Shown piece after piece: positions 16,810 to 28,042 of a stretch of 60,437 nt of DNA. How positions within the stretch are numbered: the stretch's first letter is position 1; the number at the start of each line of letters is the position of its first letter. This DNA is from Pseudoprimorskyibacter insulae (GTDB lineage Bacteria; Pseudomonadota; Alphaproteobacteria; Rhodobacterales; Rhodobacteraceae): positions 1-60,437 of the forward strand of contig NZ_OMOJ01000015.1 in the NCBI RefSeq assembly GCF_900302505.1, in the 5' to 3' direction. The notes under the pieces were generated by a model, which was given only the letters and a program-made list of their open reading frames with translations, was not told where the DNA came from and made no database searches. The position numbers and the translations under genes were made by a program.

Positions 16810-16902
16810 TCTCGTTTCCTCCCTAAGTCAGCATACCACTGTATTTTCTGACTAGAAATAACTTCGGGAACCTGGGGGGCATGTCGCCCCCCAGCCTCAC
16901 AC

Positions 16903-19272
<2,370 letters not shown>

Positions 19273-19396
19273 GTGCAGTCCTCCCTAAGGACGGCGGGCC
19301 AAGCCCGCCAATGAGTGCGTTCCAAGGGCGGCAGCCCGCCCCCTCTTCATCTTTCCAATAAATACTCACCCGCACCGGTTGCGGCGGGCGCGGCGC

Positions 19397-19885
19397 TTAT
19401 TCGGCTGCGATCGCACCGACGTCCTGGCCCGAGGCGGCCATGATCGCCTTGACGATGTTGTGATAGCCGGTGCAACGGCAGATGTTGCCTTCCAGATGGT
19501 GGCGCACTTCTGCTTCGGTCGGCTTGGGGTTCTTCTTCAGAAGATCCTGGGCCGCCATCACCATGCCGGGGGTGCAGAAACCGCACTGCAGGCCATGGTA
19601 TTCCTGGAACGCCGCCTGAATAACGCCAAGCGAGCCGTCTTCATTGGCCATGCCTTCAATCGTGGTCAGGTCTGCGCCATCTGCCTCTGCGGCGAACATG
19701 GTGCAGGACTTCACGACATCGCCATTCAGCGAAACGTTGCAGGCGCCGCACTGGCTGGTGTCGCAGCCAACGTGGGTTCCGGTCAGGTGCAGGTTCTGCC
19801 GCAGGAAATCCACCAGCAGAGTGTTGCCCTTTACTTCGCCGCTAACGGTCTTGCCGTTCACGGTCATCGATACGTTTGCCATCAA
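19397..19885 (-). CDS. coxS: 2Fe-2S small subunit, CoxS-like
   Basis: This 162-residue iron-sulfur subunit has two 2Fe-2S clusters. The plant-type ferredoxin cysteines are in [13 protein letters not shown] and the later SC; the helical-domain cysteines are in [10 protein letters not shown] and NICRCTG. It transfers electrons from the Mo site in CoxL to FAD in CoxM. It lies 124 bp upstream of coxL and 60 bp downstream of coxG on the same strand. Confidence 0.94.
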   Translation of the reverse strand: MMANVSMTVNGKTVSGEVKGNTLLVDFLRQNLHLTGTHVGCDTSQCGACNVSLNGDVVKSCTMFAAEADGADLTTIEGMANEDGSLGVIQAAFQEYHGLQCGFCTPGMVMAAQDLLKKNPKPTEAEVRHHLEGNICRCTGYHNIVKAIMAASGQDVGAIAAE

Positions 19886-19945
19886 TTTCCTCCCGTCGAT
19901 GTCACTTGTCTGTTTGACTGGCTGGTTCGGTCAGATTGGGTGCCG

Positions 19946-20464
19946 TTACGACACGATCTTACGGAACCATCCCTTCTTCTTGCCGTCCTGTCCACTGGCG
20001 TCTTCCGCTGCGTCTGCATCCTTGGGGCCCTCTACGGCCTCTTGGAAGTTGACGAAGAACTGATCGGCCATCTTCTTGGCAAAGCCATCAATGATGCGGC
20101 TGCCCAGCTGTGCCAGCTTGCCACCGACTTTCGCCTCTACGTCGTAGTGCAGCAAGGTGCCGCCATCGACCGGTTCAAGCCGAACGGTCGCGCCGCCCTT
20201 GGCGAAGCCCGCCGCGCCGCCTTTGCCTTCGCCCGAAAGCGTCAGCACATTTGGCGCATCCATATCGGACATGGTCACCTGACCTTTGAAGGTCGCTTTG
20301 ACCGGGCCGACCTTCTGAACGACGGTCGCCTCAAAACCCTCTTCGGGGCTGCCCGACATCTCGGTGCAGCCCGGCACGCATTGCATGAGCACGTCAGCAT
20401 TGATCAAAGCCGCCCATACGGTTTCGGGCGCGGCGCTGATCTGTCGGGAATCACTCATCTGCAT
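19946..20464 (-). CDS. coxG: CoxG-like SRPBCC protein (CO dehydrogenase subunit G family)
   Basis: This 172-residue protein has the START/SRPBCC pattern of CoxG: RQISAAPETVWAALINADVL, VQKVGPVKATFKGQVTMSD, and LLHYDVEAKVGGKLAQLGSR followed by IIDGFAKKMADQFF. CoxG proteins help anchor or mature the molybdoenzyme at the membrane. It is the first gene of the minus-strand cox operon here. The tail is charged and low-complexity and has no clear membrane helix. Confidence 0.87.
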   Translation of the reverse strand: MQMSDSRQISAAPETVWAALINADVLMQCVPGCTEMSGSPEEGFEATVVQKVGPVKATFKGQVTMSDMDAPNVLTLSGEGKGGAAGFAKGGATVRLEPVDGGTLLHYDVEAKVGGKLAQLGSRIIDGFAKKMADQFFVNFQEAVEGPKDADAAEDASGQDGKKKGWFRKIVS

Positions 20465-20691
20465 GGCAATATATCCTTTTCCTGGTTGCAGCTTAGGGCG
20501 TAGGCCCGCAGGGTCTATTAGACCAATGGATTACGAGCATGCGCCTCATCAGGGGTTGCGGCAACCCGATTTGCCCCCGATTTGAGCGGGACAATCGTTC
20601 ACCTAGGGTTGATCGGAAAGTTAGACTTTTGGGGCAATGACCGCATCTGCCCAAAAGGATATGCTGTTTTGACGTAACAAGGATTTCGCGT

Positions 20692-21405
20692 ATGACCGAG
20701 CAGGCCGCACTTCAGATCCCTCCGGCAGCCGACCATGTTCTGGTGGTGGATGATCACCCGTTGTTCTGCGACGCGCTGATCCTGACGCTTCGGTCTATCT
20801 GGGACTTCCGCACGATCGACACGGCCAGCACGCTGGATCAGGCGCTAGAGCATCTGAAGGGTGGCAGCGGCGTCGGCTTTATCGTGCTCGATCTGAACCT
20901 GCCCGATGTGGACGGGCTGGATGGGCTGATGCGCCTGCGCAATGCGGCGAAAGATGCGATTGTTCTTGTGGTGTCCTCGATGGCCGACAACCGGATGATT
21001 GCCCGCACGATTCAGGCCGGGGCCAATGGCTTTGTTCCAAAACATTCGCAGCGCACCGTGTTCCGCCAAGCCATCGAACGCGTCGTTGCAGGCGACATCT
21101 ATCTGCCCGGCGGATATGTCGAACCCGACACGGGCGAAGACCACGCCGGATCAAAGGCCGCGCGGCTGGCTGTGACCCGGCTGGCCTCGCTGACCAATCA
21201 ACAGGCCCGCATTCTGTCGCTGCTATGCGAAGGGCGACTGAACAAACAAATTGCCTATGATCTGTCGATTGCTGAAACGACGGTAAAGGCCCATGTCACC
21301 GCGATTATGCGGAAATTGGGCGTGCATAGCCGAACACAGGCGGTTCTGATCGCGCAAGAGGCCCGGTTCAACAAGGTCTTGCCATTGCCGGACGAGCCGC
21401 AGTAA
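20692..21405 (+). CDS. LuxR/NarL-family response regulator
   Basis: This 237-residue regulator has an N-terminal receiver (VLVVDDHPLFCDA with the acidic pair, VLDLNLPDVDG with the phospho-acceptor Asp) and a C-terminal LuxR helix-turn-helix (LTNQQARILSLLCEGRLNKQ followed by IAYDLSIAETTVKAHV). It is divergent from coxG and 30 bp upstream of the FIST/hybrid-kinase genes. In Pseudomonas, nosP and nahK lie near LuxR-type regulators, so it may be the output of the downstream kinase; that is inference from arrangement. Confidence 0.92.
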   Translation: MTEQAALQIPPAADHVLVVDDHPLFCDALILTLRSIWDFRTIDTASTLDQALEHLKGGSGVGFIVLDLNLPDVDGLDGLMRLRNAAKDAIVLVVSSMADNRMIARTIQAGANGFVPKHSQRTVFRQAIERVVAGDIYLPGGYVEPDTGEDHAGSKAARLAVTRLASLTNQQARILSLLCEGRLNKQIAYDLSIAETTVKAHVTAIMRKLGVHSRTQAVLIAQEARFNKVLPLPDEPQ

Positions 21406-21435
21406 CGTCGATCCTTGCCAGGGAGGGAGGAGTTC

Positions 21436-22614
21436 TTGGAGGTAGATGCGCAACCGGCCGCGCCTGAGGAGACGACGACCGGACCCGCCATCATGACGGC
21501 CCAAGTGGCCTCTGACACCCGTAACCCGGTCGCTTCCCTGAAGAAGCAACTGGGCAATACCGTATTCGATCTGGTCTGCATCTTCGCCTCGCCGCGCTGC
21601 GACTTTCGCACTTTGGCCCGGCAGGCGTCTGGGCAATTCGGGGATGCCGATGTTCTGGCCTGCACCACAGCGGGCGAAATCGGCAACTTGGGCTATCAGG
21701 ATGGCCAGATCATTGCGGTCGGGTTTCCGCGCCGATGGTTCAAATCGGCGACCTATGTCATTCCGCGGCTCGACAATCTGAACAGCAAGGCGCTGATGGA
21801 TGCGATGATCCAATCGCGGTTCCTGATGATGCAGGCCGCGCCCAGCTTTCAGCATGAATTCGCCCTGACCTTGATCGACGGGCTGTCGCTGCAAGAAGAA
21901 CGCCTGACCGCGCATCTGTCGTCGGGTCTGGGGCCGATGCCCCTGTTTGGCGGATCGTCGGGCGACGGCACAGCCTTCCGCCAGACGCTTTTGGCGCGCA
22001 ACGGCGAAACCTATGAAAACGCAGCGCTTATCGCCCTCGTGCGCAGCGCCTGCGCGGTAAAAGTGTTCAGCATCGACCACTTCATGCCCTCCGATACACG
22101 CATGGTGGTCACCCGCGCCGACCCGGCCCAACGCATTGTCTATGAGATCAACGCCGAACCTGCGGCGGATGAATACGCCCGCCTGCTGGGCCGCGATGCC
22201 AGCCAGCTCAATTCCTCGGTCTTTGCGGCGCATCCGGTGCTGGTGCGGCTGGCCGATACCCATCACGCGCGGTCCATCCAGCAGGTCCGACCGAACGGCG
22301 CATTGCAGTTCTTTTCGGCCATCGACGAAGGCATGGTCCTGTCTTTGGCCGAACATGATGACATCATCCGCAATCTCGACGACGGGCTGACCAATCTGGC
22401 CGCCCCGGTCGCGCCGGAACGGATCATCGGCTGCGATTGTCTGTTCCGCCGCATCGCCGCCGAGGAAACCCAGCAAGGCCGCGCCATGTCCCAAATGCTG
22501 ACCAAGCACCGGGTCGTGGGCTTTTCGACCTATGGCGAACAGATCGGGTCTTTGCACGTAAATCAAACCTTTACAGGCGTGGCGATCTATCCGCCCTCTT
22601 CGTCCAAAGGCTAG
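21436..22614 (+). CDS. FIST-domain sensor protein (NosP-like)
   Basis: This protein of about 392 residues has FIST_N and FIST_C domains: VFDLVCIFASPRCDF, DADVLACTTAGEIG, LFGGSSGDGTAFRQT and DTRMVVTRADPAQRIVYEIN. I chose TTG 21436 because GGGAGGGAGGAG lies just before it; TTG 21415 would have no such site. A FIST protein next to a hybrid histidine kinase is the arrangement of NosP, a heme-based NO sensor that controls NahK in Pseudomonas and relatives. Several histidines could ligate heme (IDHFMPSD, DTHHARS), but binding is not shown. The kinase starts 5 bp downstream. Confidence 0.85.
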   Translation: MEVDAQPAAPEETTTGPAIMTAQVASDTRNPVASLKKQLGNTVFDLVCIFASPRCDFRTLARQASGQFGDADVLACTTAGEIGNLGYQDGQIIAVGFPRRWFKSATYVIPRLDNLNSKALMDAMIQSRFLMMQAAPSFQHEFALTLIDGLSLQEERLTAHLSSGLGPMPLFGGSSGDGTAFRQTLLARNGETYENAALIALVRSACAVKVFSIDHFMPSDTRMVVTRADPAQRIVYEINAEPAADEYARLLGRDASQLNSSVFAAHPVLVRLADTHHARSIQQVRPNGALQFFSAIDEGMVLSLAEHDDIIRNLDDGLTNLAAPVAPERIIGCDCLFRRIAAEETQQGRAMSQMLTKHRVVGFSTYGEQIGSLHVNQTFTGVAIYPPSSSKG

Positions 22615-22618
22615 GTCC

Positions 22619-24832
22619 ATGATGCTGGTCAATCCAAACGACTCGTTGGAACGGCAGAACGAAAAGCTGCTGCGCATCGCCGAATCCCTGATGCGGCGGG
22701 TGGAATACGGCAATTCGACCAGCAATGACGCCTATGCGCATTTCGAACGCTCGGCCCTGCTGGAAAAGATGGTGCAGCAGCGGACGCTGGATTTTGAACG
22801 CACGCTGGATCTGCTGCACGAATCCAACAACCAATTGGCCAAAGCGCACCGCGAAACCGAAACCGCACGCCGCAACCTTGCCGATGCGATTGAAACCGTG
22901 CGCGAAGGCTTTGCCCTATTCGACCCCGACGACATTCTGGTGATGTGCAATTCGCGCTTTTGCCGGGGGTTTCGCGATACCGTGCCGCGCCTGCGGGCGG
23001 GCCTGCCCTTCCGCGAATATGTCGATCTGGTCAGCCGGTCGAAGCATCTGCAATTGCCCGCCGATGACACGCACGCCACGTGGGCCGCCCGCCGCATCCG
23101 CCGCCATCAGGACCGGCATGTGATGTTTAACGTCGAAATTGCCGGGGACCGCTGGTTGCAAGTGTCTGAACACCGCACTGCCAACGGTGGCACGGTGATC
23201 CTGCAAACCGACGTGACCGAGATTATCCGGCTGGAGCGCCAAGAACGGAACCGGCTGAAGGACAAACAGGCCCGCATGATCCGCGCGACGCTGGATCATC
23301 TGGATCAGGGCGTTTGCATTTTCGACGAAAACGCGCGGCTTTTGACGTGGAATGCCAAAATCGGCGATCTGCTGGGCATTCCGACCGTGCACTGGCGGCT
23401 TGGGGCGTCGTTCCGGGGGTTACTGGAACAAAGCCTTGATGATCTGGCGTTTTCCCCGGCCTCTGACCGGGCGATGTTCCTTGATTGGAGCGCCGAGACA
23501 GGCACGCGCGGGCCGATTTCCTTTGAGATCCGGCGCAATGACCGTCAAACCCTGCGAATCTTCGGGCGCGGCATGCCGGACCTTGGCTTTGTGATGTCCT
23601 GCACGGACATGACCGCCGAACGCGAAGCCGCTCGGCAATTGCACGAATTGAACGAAGCGCTGGAACAACGGGTGCTGGAACGCACGCTGGAACTCGAAGA
23701 CGCGCTGAATGCCGCCGAACGGGCGAACGCGTCGAAATCGCGCTTTGTTGCCGCGGCCAGCCATGACCTGCTGCAGCCCCTGACGGCGGCCAAGCTGTTT
23801 GTGTCCTCCTTGACCGACCGGTGCCAAGACGAGGATTCCGCCCGCGTTCTGGCCAAGACCGAAAGCGCGCTGATCAGTGCCGAACAGATCATTGATGCGC
23901 TTCTCGACATTTCCAAGCTTGATTCCGACGGGCTGAAATTTGACGTGCGCCCGGTGCCGCTGCGCGATCTGCTGTCCACGTTGCGCGACGAAATGGAGGT
24001 TTTGGCCAATCGCAAAGGGCTGGATCTGCGGATCGTGGATACCGGGCTGGTGGTCGAAACCGACCCCGGCTATCTGCGCCGCGTGCTGCAAAACCTGATG
24101 GGCAACGCCATTCGATATACCCAATCGGGCCGCGTCCTAGTGGGCGGGCGGCGCGATGGCAAATCCTTGCGGCTTGAGGTGTGGGACACCGGCCCCGGCA
24201 TCGCCGAAGAGGATCAATCGGCGATTTTCGAAGAATTCCGCCGGCTGGATAAGACCGCCGGGGTGTCCGAAGGTCTGGGCCTTGGCCTTGCGATTGTCGA
24301 ACGGGCCTGCACGCGCCTTGGTCACCCGCTAGAGCTGCGGTCCATTCCCGGCAAAGGCAGCTGTTTTATGGTCACCGTCCCCATTGCCAGCCGGACCGAG
24401 CCAAAACGCCCCGATGTGCCGCGCGACAGCCATGACCTGAGCATCGAAGGATCGCCCTTATTGGTGATGGCAGTGGAAAACGACCCGCCCCTGCGCCGCG
24501 CGATTACCATTTTGCTGGAAAGCTGGGGGATCGAAGTGCTGGTCGCGGGCAGCGGCGAAGAAGCGTTGGAACTGCTGGACGATCTGGGCATCGTGCCGGA
24601 TGCGCTCTTGCTGGATCAGCAGCTTGGCGCGGGCATGACCGGAACCGAACTATATGAGCACCTGACCGCGCAATATGGGCTTCTGCCCTGCTCTATCGCT
24701 TCGGCGGACCGGTCGCAGGAATTGCGCGACACCTGTGACCATCTGGGCATTGGGCTGATGCTAAAACCCATCGACCGCCAGCAATTGGCCAGTTTCCTAA
24801 GCCAAGCCTCAACGATGCGGCCCAGTTCATAA
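22619..24832 (+). CDS. PAS hybrid sensor histidine kinase (NahK-like)
   Basis: This 737-residue kinase has no membrane segment. An N-terminal coiled coil (about 10-90) is followed by two PAS domains (about 88-200 and 222-330), a second coiled coil, HisKA with H382 in AASHDLLQPLTAAK, and a HATPase with N496, DTGPGI (523-528) and GLGLGLAI. The C-terminal receiver has D666 and K716. This matches the PAS-HisKA-HATPase-REC kinases that pair with FIST proteins. Phosphate from its receiver would need an HPt protein, none of which is seen nearby apart from the one in the H-NOX kinase at 187-1920. The 3' end overlaps the convergent small exported-protein gene by six bases. Confidence 0.92.
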   Translation: MMLVNPNDSLERQNEKLLRIAESLMRRVEYGNSTSNDAYAHFERSALLEKMVQQRTLDFERTLDLLHESNNQLAKAHRETETARRNLADAIETVREGFALFDPDDILVMCNSRFCRGFRDTVPRLRAGLPFREYVDLVSRSKHLQLPADDTHATWAARRIRRHQDRHVMFNVEIAGDRWLQVSEHRTANGGTVILQTDVTEIIRLERQERNRLKDKQARMIRATLDHLDQGVCIFDENARLLTWNAKIGDLLGIPTVHWRLGASFRGLLEQSLDDLAFSPASDRAMFLDWSAETGTRGPISFEIRRNDRQTLRIFGRGMPDLGFVMSCTDMTAEREAARQLHELNEALEQRVLERTLELEDALNAAERANASKSRFVAAASHDLLQPLTAAKLFVSSLTDRCQDEDSARVLAKTESALISAEQIIDALLDISKLDSDGLKFDVRPVPLRDLLSTLRDEMEVLANRKGLDLRIVDTGLVVETDPGYLRRVLQNLMGNAIRYTQSGRVLVGGRRDGKSLRLEVWDTGPGIAEEDQSAIFEEFRRLDKTAGVSEGLGLGLAIVERACTRLGHPLELRSIPGKGSCFMVTVPIASRTEPKRPDVPRDSHDLSIEGSPLLVMAVENDPPLRRAITILLESWGIEVLVAGSGEEALELLDDLGIVPDALLLDQQLGAGMTGTELYEHLTAQYGLLPCSIASADRSQELRDTCDHLGIGLMLKPIDRQQLASFLSQASTMRPSS

Positions 24833-25111
24833 CGTGCCGGGGCAATGGCGCGGCGCGTCGGGACGGCCAATGTGATGCGGATTGCGAATGATGATCCACA
24901 TCGGCGGATAGCCGGGAGCCTGCGTGCGCCGATAGGTGCAATTGTCGGGCGTGGTGTAGAATTCAGCACCCAAGGCTGGGGCGGCCTGCGCTAGATGCAT
25001 CGCGCCGGTGTCTTTGATCGGCCAGACCTGACCTGGGCCCCGACCCGGCACCGCAGCGGATGCGGCAGAGGCCGCTGATACTAGGGCGATGGTGGATAGC
25101 AATCGTTTCAT
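24827..25111 (-). CDS. small exported protein, function unknown
   Basis: This 94-residue protein has a clear Sec signal peptide (MKRLLSTIALVSAASAASAA). The mature part includes two cysteines (DNCTYRR and PRHCPGTL) that could form a disulfide. I chose ATG 25111 because a GGAGAC ribosome site precedes it and the signal peptide begins there. I do not recognise the family. Confidence 0.7.
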   Translation of the reverse strand: MKRLLSTIALVSAASAASAAVPGRGPGQVWPIKDTGAMHLAQAAPALGAEFYTTPDNCTYRRTQAPGYPPMWIIIRNPHHIGRPDAPRHCPGTL

Positions 25112-25218
25112 GGCGGTCTCCTGACTTGTACGGCCAAAGAATGCGCCCCGCCGATGCCCGAAGGCGGGCCGCAAACATGGCAAAGCCGCGACCTTTCCCG
25201 CCGATTTTCAGAAAATCT

Positions 25219-26511
25219 CTAGCGTGCCAGAACCAGATCGGCGCATAGGCCGCCCATCGTATCGCTATCGCCCAGACGCAGCACACCGCCATGCGACCGC
25301 GCGATATCGGCGGCGATGGCCAGCCCCAACCCAACGCCTGACCCTTTGTCTTGATTGCGGGCCGGGTCCAGCCTGACAAAGGGCTTCAGCGCCTCTTCGC
25401 GGCGGGCCTCGGGGATGCCGGGGCCATCGTCTTCGACCCGGATACGCAGGCTGCGTTCGCCCAGCCGGGCCGAAACACGGCAATTCGTGCCGTAACGCAT
25501 GGCGTTGCCGATCAGGTTCTCAACCGCGCGGCGCACCGCCAAGGGGCGCAGTTGCACCTGCCCACTGCCGATCAAATCACCGATCACCACGGGCTTGCCG
25601 CTTCGGGCCGCTGCCTCAACGATTTGGCGCACGAAGGGCATGGCGTCCACCGTCTCTGTCTCGCCGGTTTCGGCATCACTGCGGGCGAAATCCAGAAAGG
25701 CATCCAGCAATTGCTGCATTTCGTTGATGTCCCGCTCCATCTCGGTGCGGTCATCATCGTCCAGCATCGACACCGCCAGCCGCAGCCGGGTCAGCGGCGT
25801 GCGCAGATCGTGGCTCACCCCCGAAAGCATCATCGTGCGCTGTTCGATCTGCCGTTCGATCCGGGCGCGCATGTCCAAGAACGCATTGCCCGCCGCCCGC
25901 ACCTCGACCGCGCCGGATGGCGAATACGGCAGGAACCGCCCCCGCCCGAACGCCTCGGCCGCCAAAGCCAGCCGCGTGATGGGACGCAGTTGATTGCGCA
26001 GGTAGAAGAAGGCGATCACCGTCATAAACCCGCCAAAAAACAGCATGTTGACCAGCAACTGATGCGGGTTCGACGCCGAGGCCCGACGCCGGTCGAACGT
26101 CACCCGGTAAAGCCCGGCTTCGGCATCGACATAGACATGCACCGTCCAATCATCGGGCAGATCCACACGCAAAGCCCCTTCCAGCCCCTCAAGCAAGGTC
26201 CGCGTCACCCGCCGCCCCGACAGGTCAAACCAGCGCCGCGAATTGGCTGGTGGCACAGCATCGGGGCCGATCTCTTCTACGTCATAGCCAAGCTGCTGGG
26301 CCAGATCGTATTCCATCGCATCGGTCGTCAGAACCAAGGACAGTTCTTGCACGACCGCGCCGCTCAGTTGCTCGGTCACGTCCTCGAAATGGCGCTGGAT
26401 AAAAATGACCGACACGACCAGTTGCAAGGTCACAACCGGCAGGATCAGGATCAGCGCCGCCCGCCCATAAAGGCCCCGCGGCATATAGTGTTTGAGCCAT
26501 TTGAAGAACAT
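25219..26511 (-). CDS. membrane sensor histidine kinase, EnvZ-like
   Basis: This 430-residue kinase has two transmembrane helices (about 18-36 and 150-172) flanking a periplasmic loop, then a HAMP segment (RPITRLALAAEAFGRG), a HisKA domain with H in SGVSHDLRTPLTRLRLAVSM, and a HATPase with N in ENLIGNAMRYG, DDGPGIPE and GVGLGLAIAADIARSHGG. The pattern fits EnvZ-type kinases that partner with OmpR. No regulator gene is adjacent: upstream lies a divergent MBL gene, downstream the small exported-protein gene. It is therefore an orphan in this window. Confidence 0.9.
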   Translation of the reverse strand: MFFKWLKHYMPRGLYGRAALILILPVVTLQLVVSVIFIQRHFEDVTEQLSGAVVQELSLVLTTDAMEYDLAQQLGYDVEEIGPDAVPPANSRRWFDLSGRRVTRTLLEGLEGALRVDLPDDWTVHVYVDAEAGLYRVTFDRRRASASNPHQLLVNMLFFGGFMTVIAFFYLRNQLRPITRLALAAEAFGRGRFLPYSPSGAVEVRAAGNAFLDMRARIERQIEQRTMMLSGVSHDLRTPLTRLRLAVSMLDDDDRTEMERDINEMQQLLDAFLDFARSDAETGETETVDAMPFVRQIVEAAARSGKPVVIGDLIGSGQVQLRPLAVRRAVENLIGNAMRYGTNCRVSARLGERSLRIRVEDDGPGIPEARREEALKPFVRLDPARNQDKGSGVGLGLAIAADIARSHGGVLRLGDSDTMGGLCADLVLAR

Positions 26512-26563
26512 GCGCTAAGGCTAGCCAAAGCCGCGCCCAGACGCCATGCCGAAAGAGAGACCG

Positions 26564-27478
26564 ATGCAAGACCCAGATCCCAGCTTTCGCCCTATCGCCG
26601 GACAGCCCGAGGAAATCGCGGCGGGCGTCCGCCGCATTGTCGCGCCCAACCCCTCGCCGATGACGTTTCGCGGCACGAACACTTATTTGGTCGGCACGCG
26701 CGGGATTGCCGTGATCGACCCCGGCCCGACCCTGCCCAATCACCTCTCGGCGATTCTGGCCGCTGTGCAGCCCGGTCAAAGCATCACGCATATCATTGTG
26801 ACCCACGCGCATCTGGATCACTCACCCCTCGCCGCCCCCCTTCAGGCCGCCACCGGTGCCCCAATCCTGGCCTTTGGCGACGCTCTGTCAGGCCGAAGCC
26901 CCGCGATGGAGCAACTCGCCGCCTCCGGTCTGCTGGCGGGCGGCGAAGGGGTCGATCTGGCCTTCCGCCCGGATCAGTGGCTTGCCGATGGTGCCCGCGT
27001 CGAGGGCGACGGCTGGAGCCTTGATGTGCTGCACACCCCCGGCCATATGGGCAATCACATCGCGCTTGGATTGGGCGATCTGCTGTTCTCGGGCGATCTG
27101 GTGATGGGCTGGGCGACGTCCTTGGTTTCGCCCCCCGATGGCGATCTGACCGACTTTATGGCCTCTTGTGAACGGCTATTGACCGGCGCGTGGGCGCAGT
27201 ACCTGCCCGGTCATGGTGCCCCCGTCACCGATCCCGCCGCCCGCACCCGCTGGCTGCTGGATCATCGCCGTTCCCGCGAGGCCGAGATCCTCGCCGCCTT
27301 GACCCAAGGTCCGGCAACCGCCCGCACCCTGGCCGAGCGGATCTACACCCAAGTCCCCGCCGCCCTGCTGTCCGCGGCTGAGCGTAATGTCCTTGCGCAC
27401 CTGATTGATCTGACTGGAAAATCCCGAGTTTCCCCCGTTGAATCGCTCTCCGCGACCGGCGCGTTTCACCTCATTTAA
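26564..27478 (+). CDS. MBL-fold metallo-hydrolase (LACTB2/glyoxalase II-like)
   Basis: This protein of about 304 residues has the metal motif VTHAHLDHS, later ligands HTPGHMGNH and FSGDLVMGW, and PGHGAPV; the C-terminal wing is winged-helix-like (ARTLAERIYTQVPAALLSAA). This layout matches the LACTB2-type branch, whose members hydrolyse thioesters or RNA. ATG 26564 follows AAAGAGAG, so I prefer it to ATG 26546. It is divergent from the EnvZ-like kinase and lies before tRNA-Asn. Confidence 0.88.
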   Translation: MQDPDPSFRPIAGQPEEIAAGVRRIVAPNPSPMTFRGTNTYLVGTRGIAVIDPGPTLPNHLSAILAAVQPGQSITHIIVTHAHLDHSPLAAPLQAATGAPILAFGDALSGRSPAMEQLAASGLLAGGEGVDLAFRPDQWLADGARVEGDGWSLDVLHTPGHMGNHIALGLGDLLFSGDLVMGWATSLVSPPDGDLTDFMASCERLLTGAWAQYLPGHGAPVTDPAARTRWLLDHRRSREAEILAALTQGPATARTLAERIYTQVPAALLSAAERNVLAHLIDLTGKSRVSPVESLSATGAFHLI

Positions 27479-27518
27479 GGCGAGGCAAAAAAACTTTCAT
27501 TTTTCTGTCAAAACCCCC

Positions 27519-27547
27519 TTGCCGCCCGGATTCCCCGCCGCTATACA
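27519..27547 (+). promoter_or_regulatory. sigma-70-type promoter of tRNA-Asn
   Basis: TTGCCG (27519-27524) and TATACA (27542-27547) are spaced by 17 bp. Transcription would start about 5 bp before the mature tRNA. Confidence 0.6.
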
Positions 27548-27558
27548 CCGCCCCATGT

Positions 27559-27633
27559 TCCGGCGTAGCTCAGCGGTAGAGCAGTTGACTGTTAATCAAT
27601 TGGTCGTAGGTTCGATCCCTACCGCCGGAGCCA
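27559..27633 (+). tRNA. tRNA-Asn (GTT)
   Basis: The acceptor arms TCCGGCG and CGCCGGA pair, with G as discriminator and an encoded CCA at 27631-27633. The D arm (AGCTCAGCGGTAGAGC), anticodon loop with GTT at 27591-27593 and T arm (GTAGGTTCGATCCCTAC) are all normal. It is the last conserved element before a long accessory stretch. Confidence 0.96.
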
Positions 27634-28042
27634 AATGCCTCTCGAGGCAATTGGCAAAATCCGCAAGCTTTGAAAACTCACTGTTCCAATGGACTTGGCG
27701 GGAAAAGCGCTTGGGATCATTGACTTGTGGTCGGTCTGTCCTCGTTACGTTAGATCCATTGACTTGTGCATTTGTTCATCGGTCGCGATCCGTTTTGAGA
27801 CGTTTTGACCAGCTATTGCATAGCGTGGGAGCGTGAGGTCGGCCTTTGATGCGGTCCAGCCGCACAGCCCTGCGGGCTTTGGTTAGAAGGGCTGGAATAG
27901 CCGTATCCATAGCGATTGATCCAAGCTTCGGTTGATTACTTTTTTGCGACACGGCTGTTTGCGAACTGCTTTGGCTACGTATAGACTCGCTTAAAAACTG
28001 CATTTCAATTTCCGACTTGAAGAGTTTTCGAAAGCCGCCCAA
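27634..28042. other. tRNA-proximal intergenic region
   Basis: This 409-bp stretch has no gene I can support. GCCTCTCGAGGC (27637-27648) just after the tRNA is a short hairpin, and GCAAAATCCGC follows. I found no second copy of the tRNA 3' end that would mark an integrase att site, and there is no integrase gene. Confidence 0.5.
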
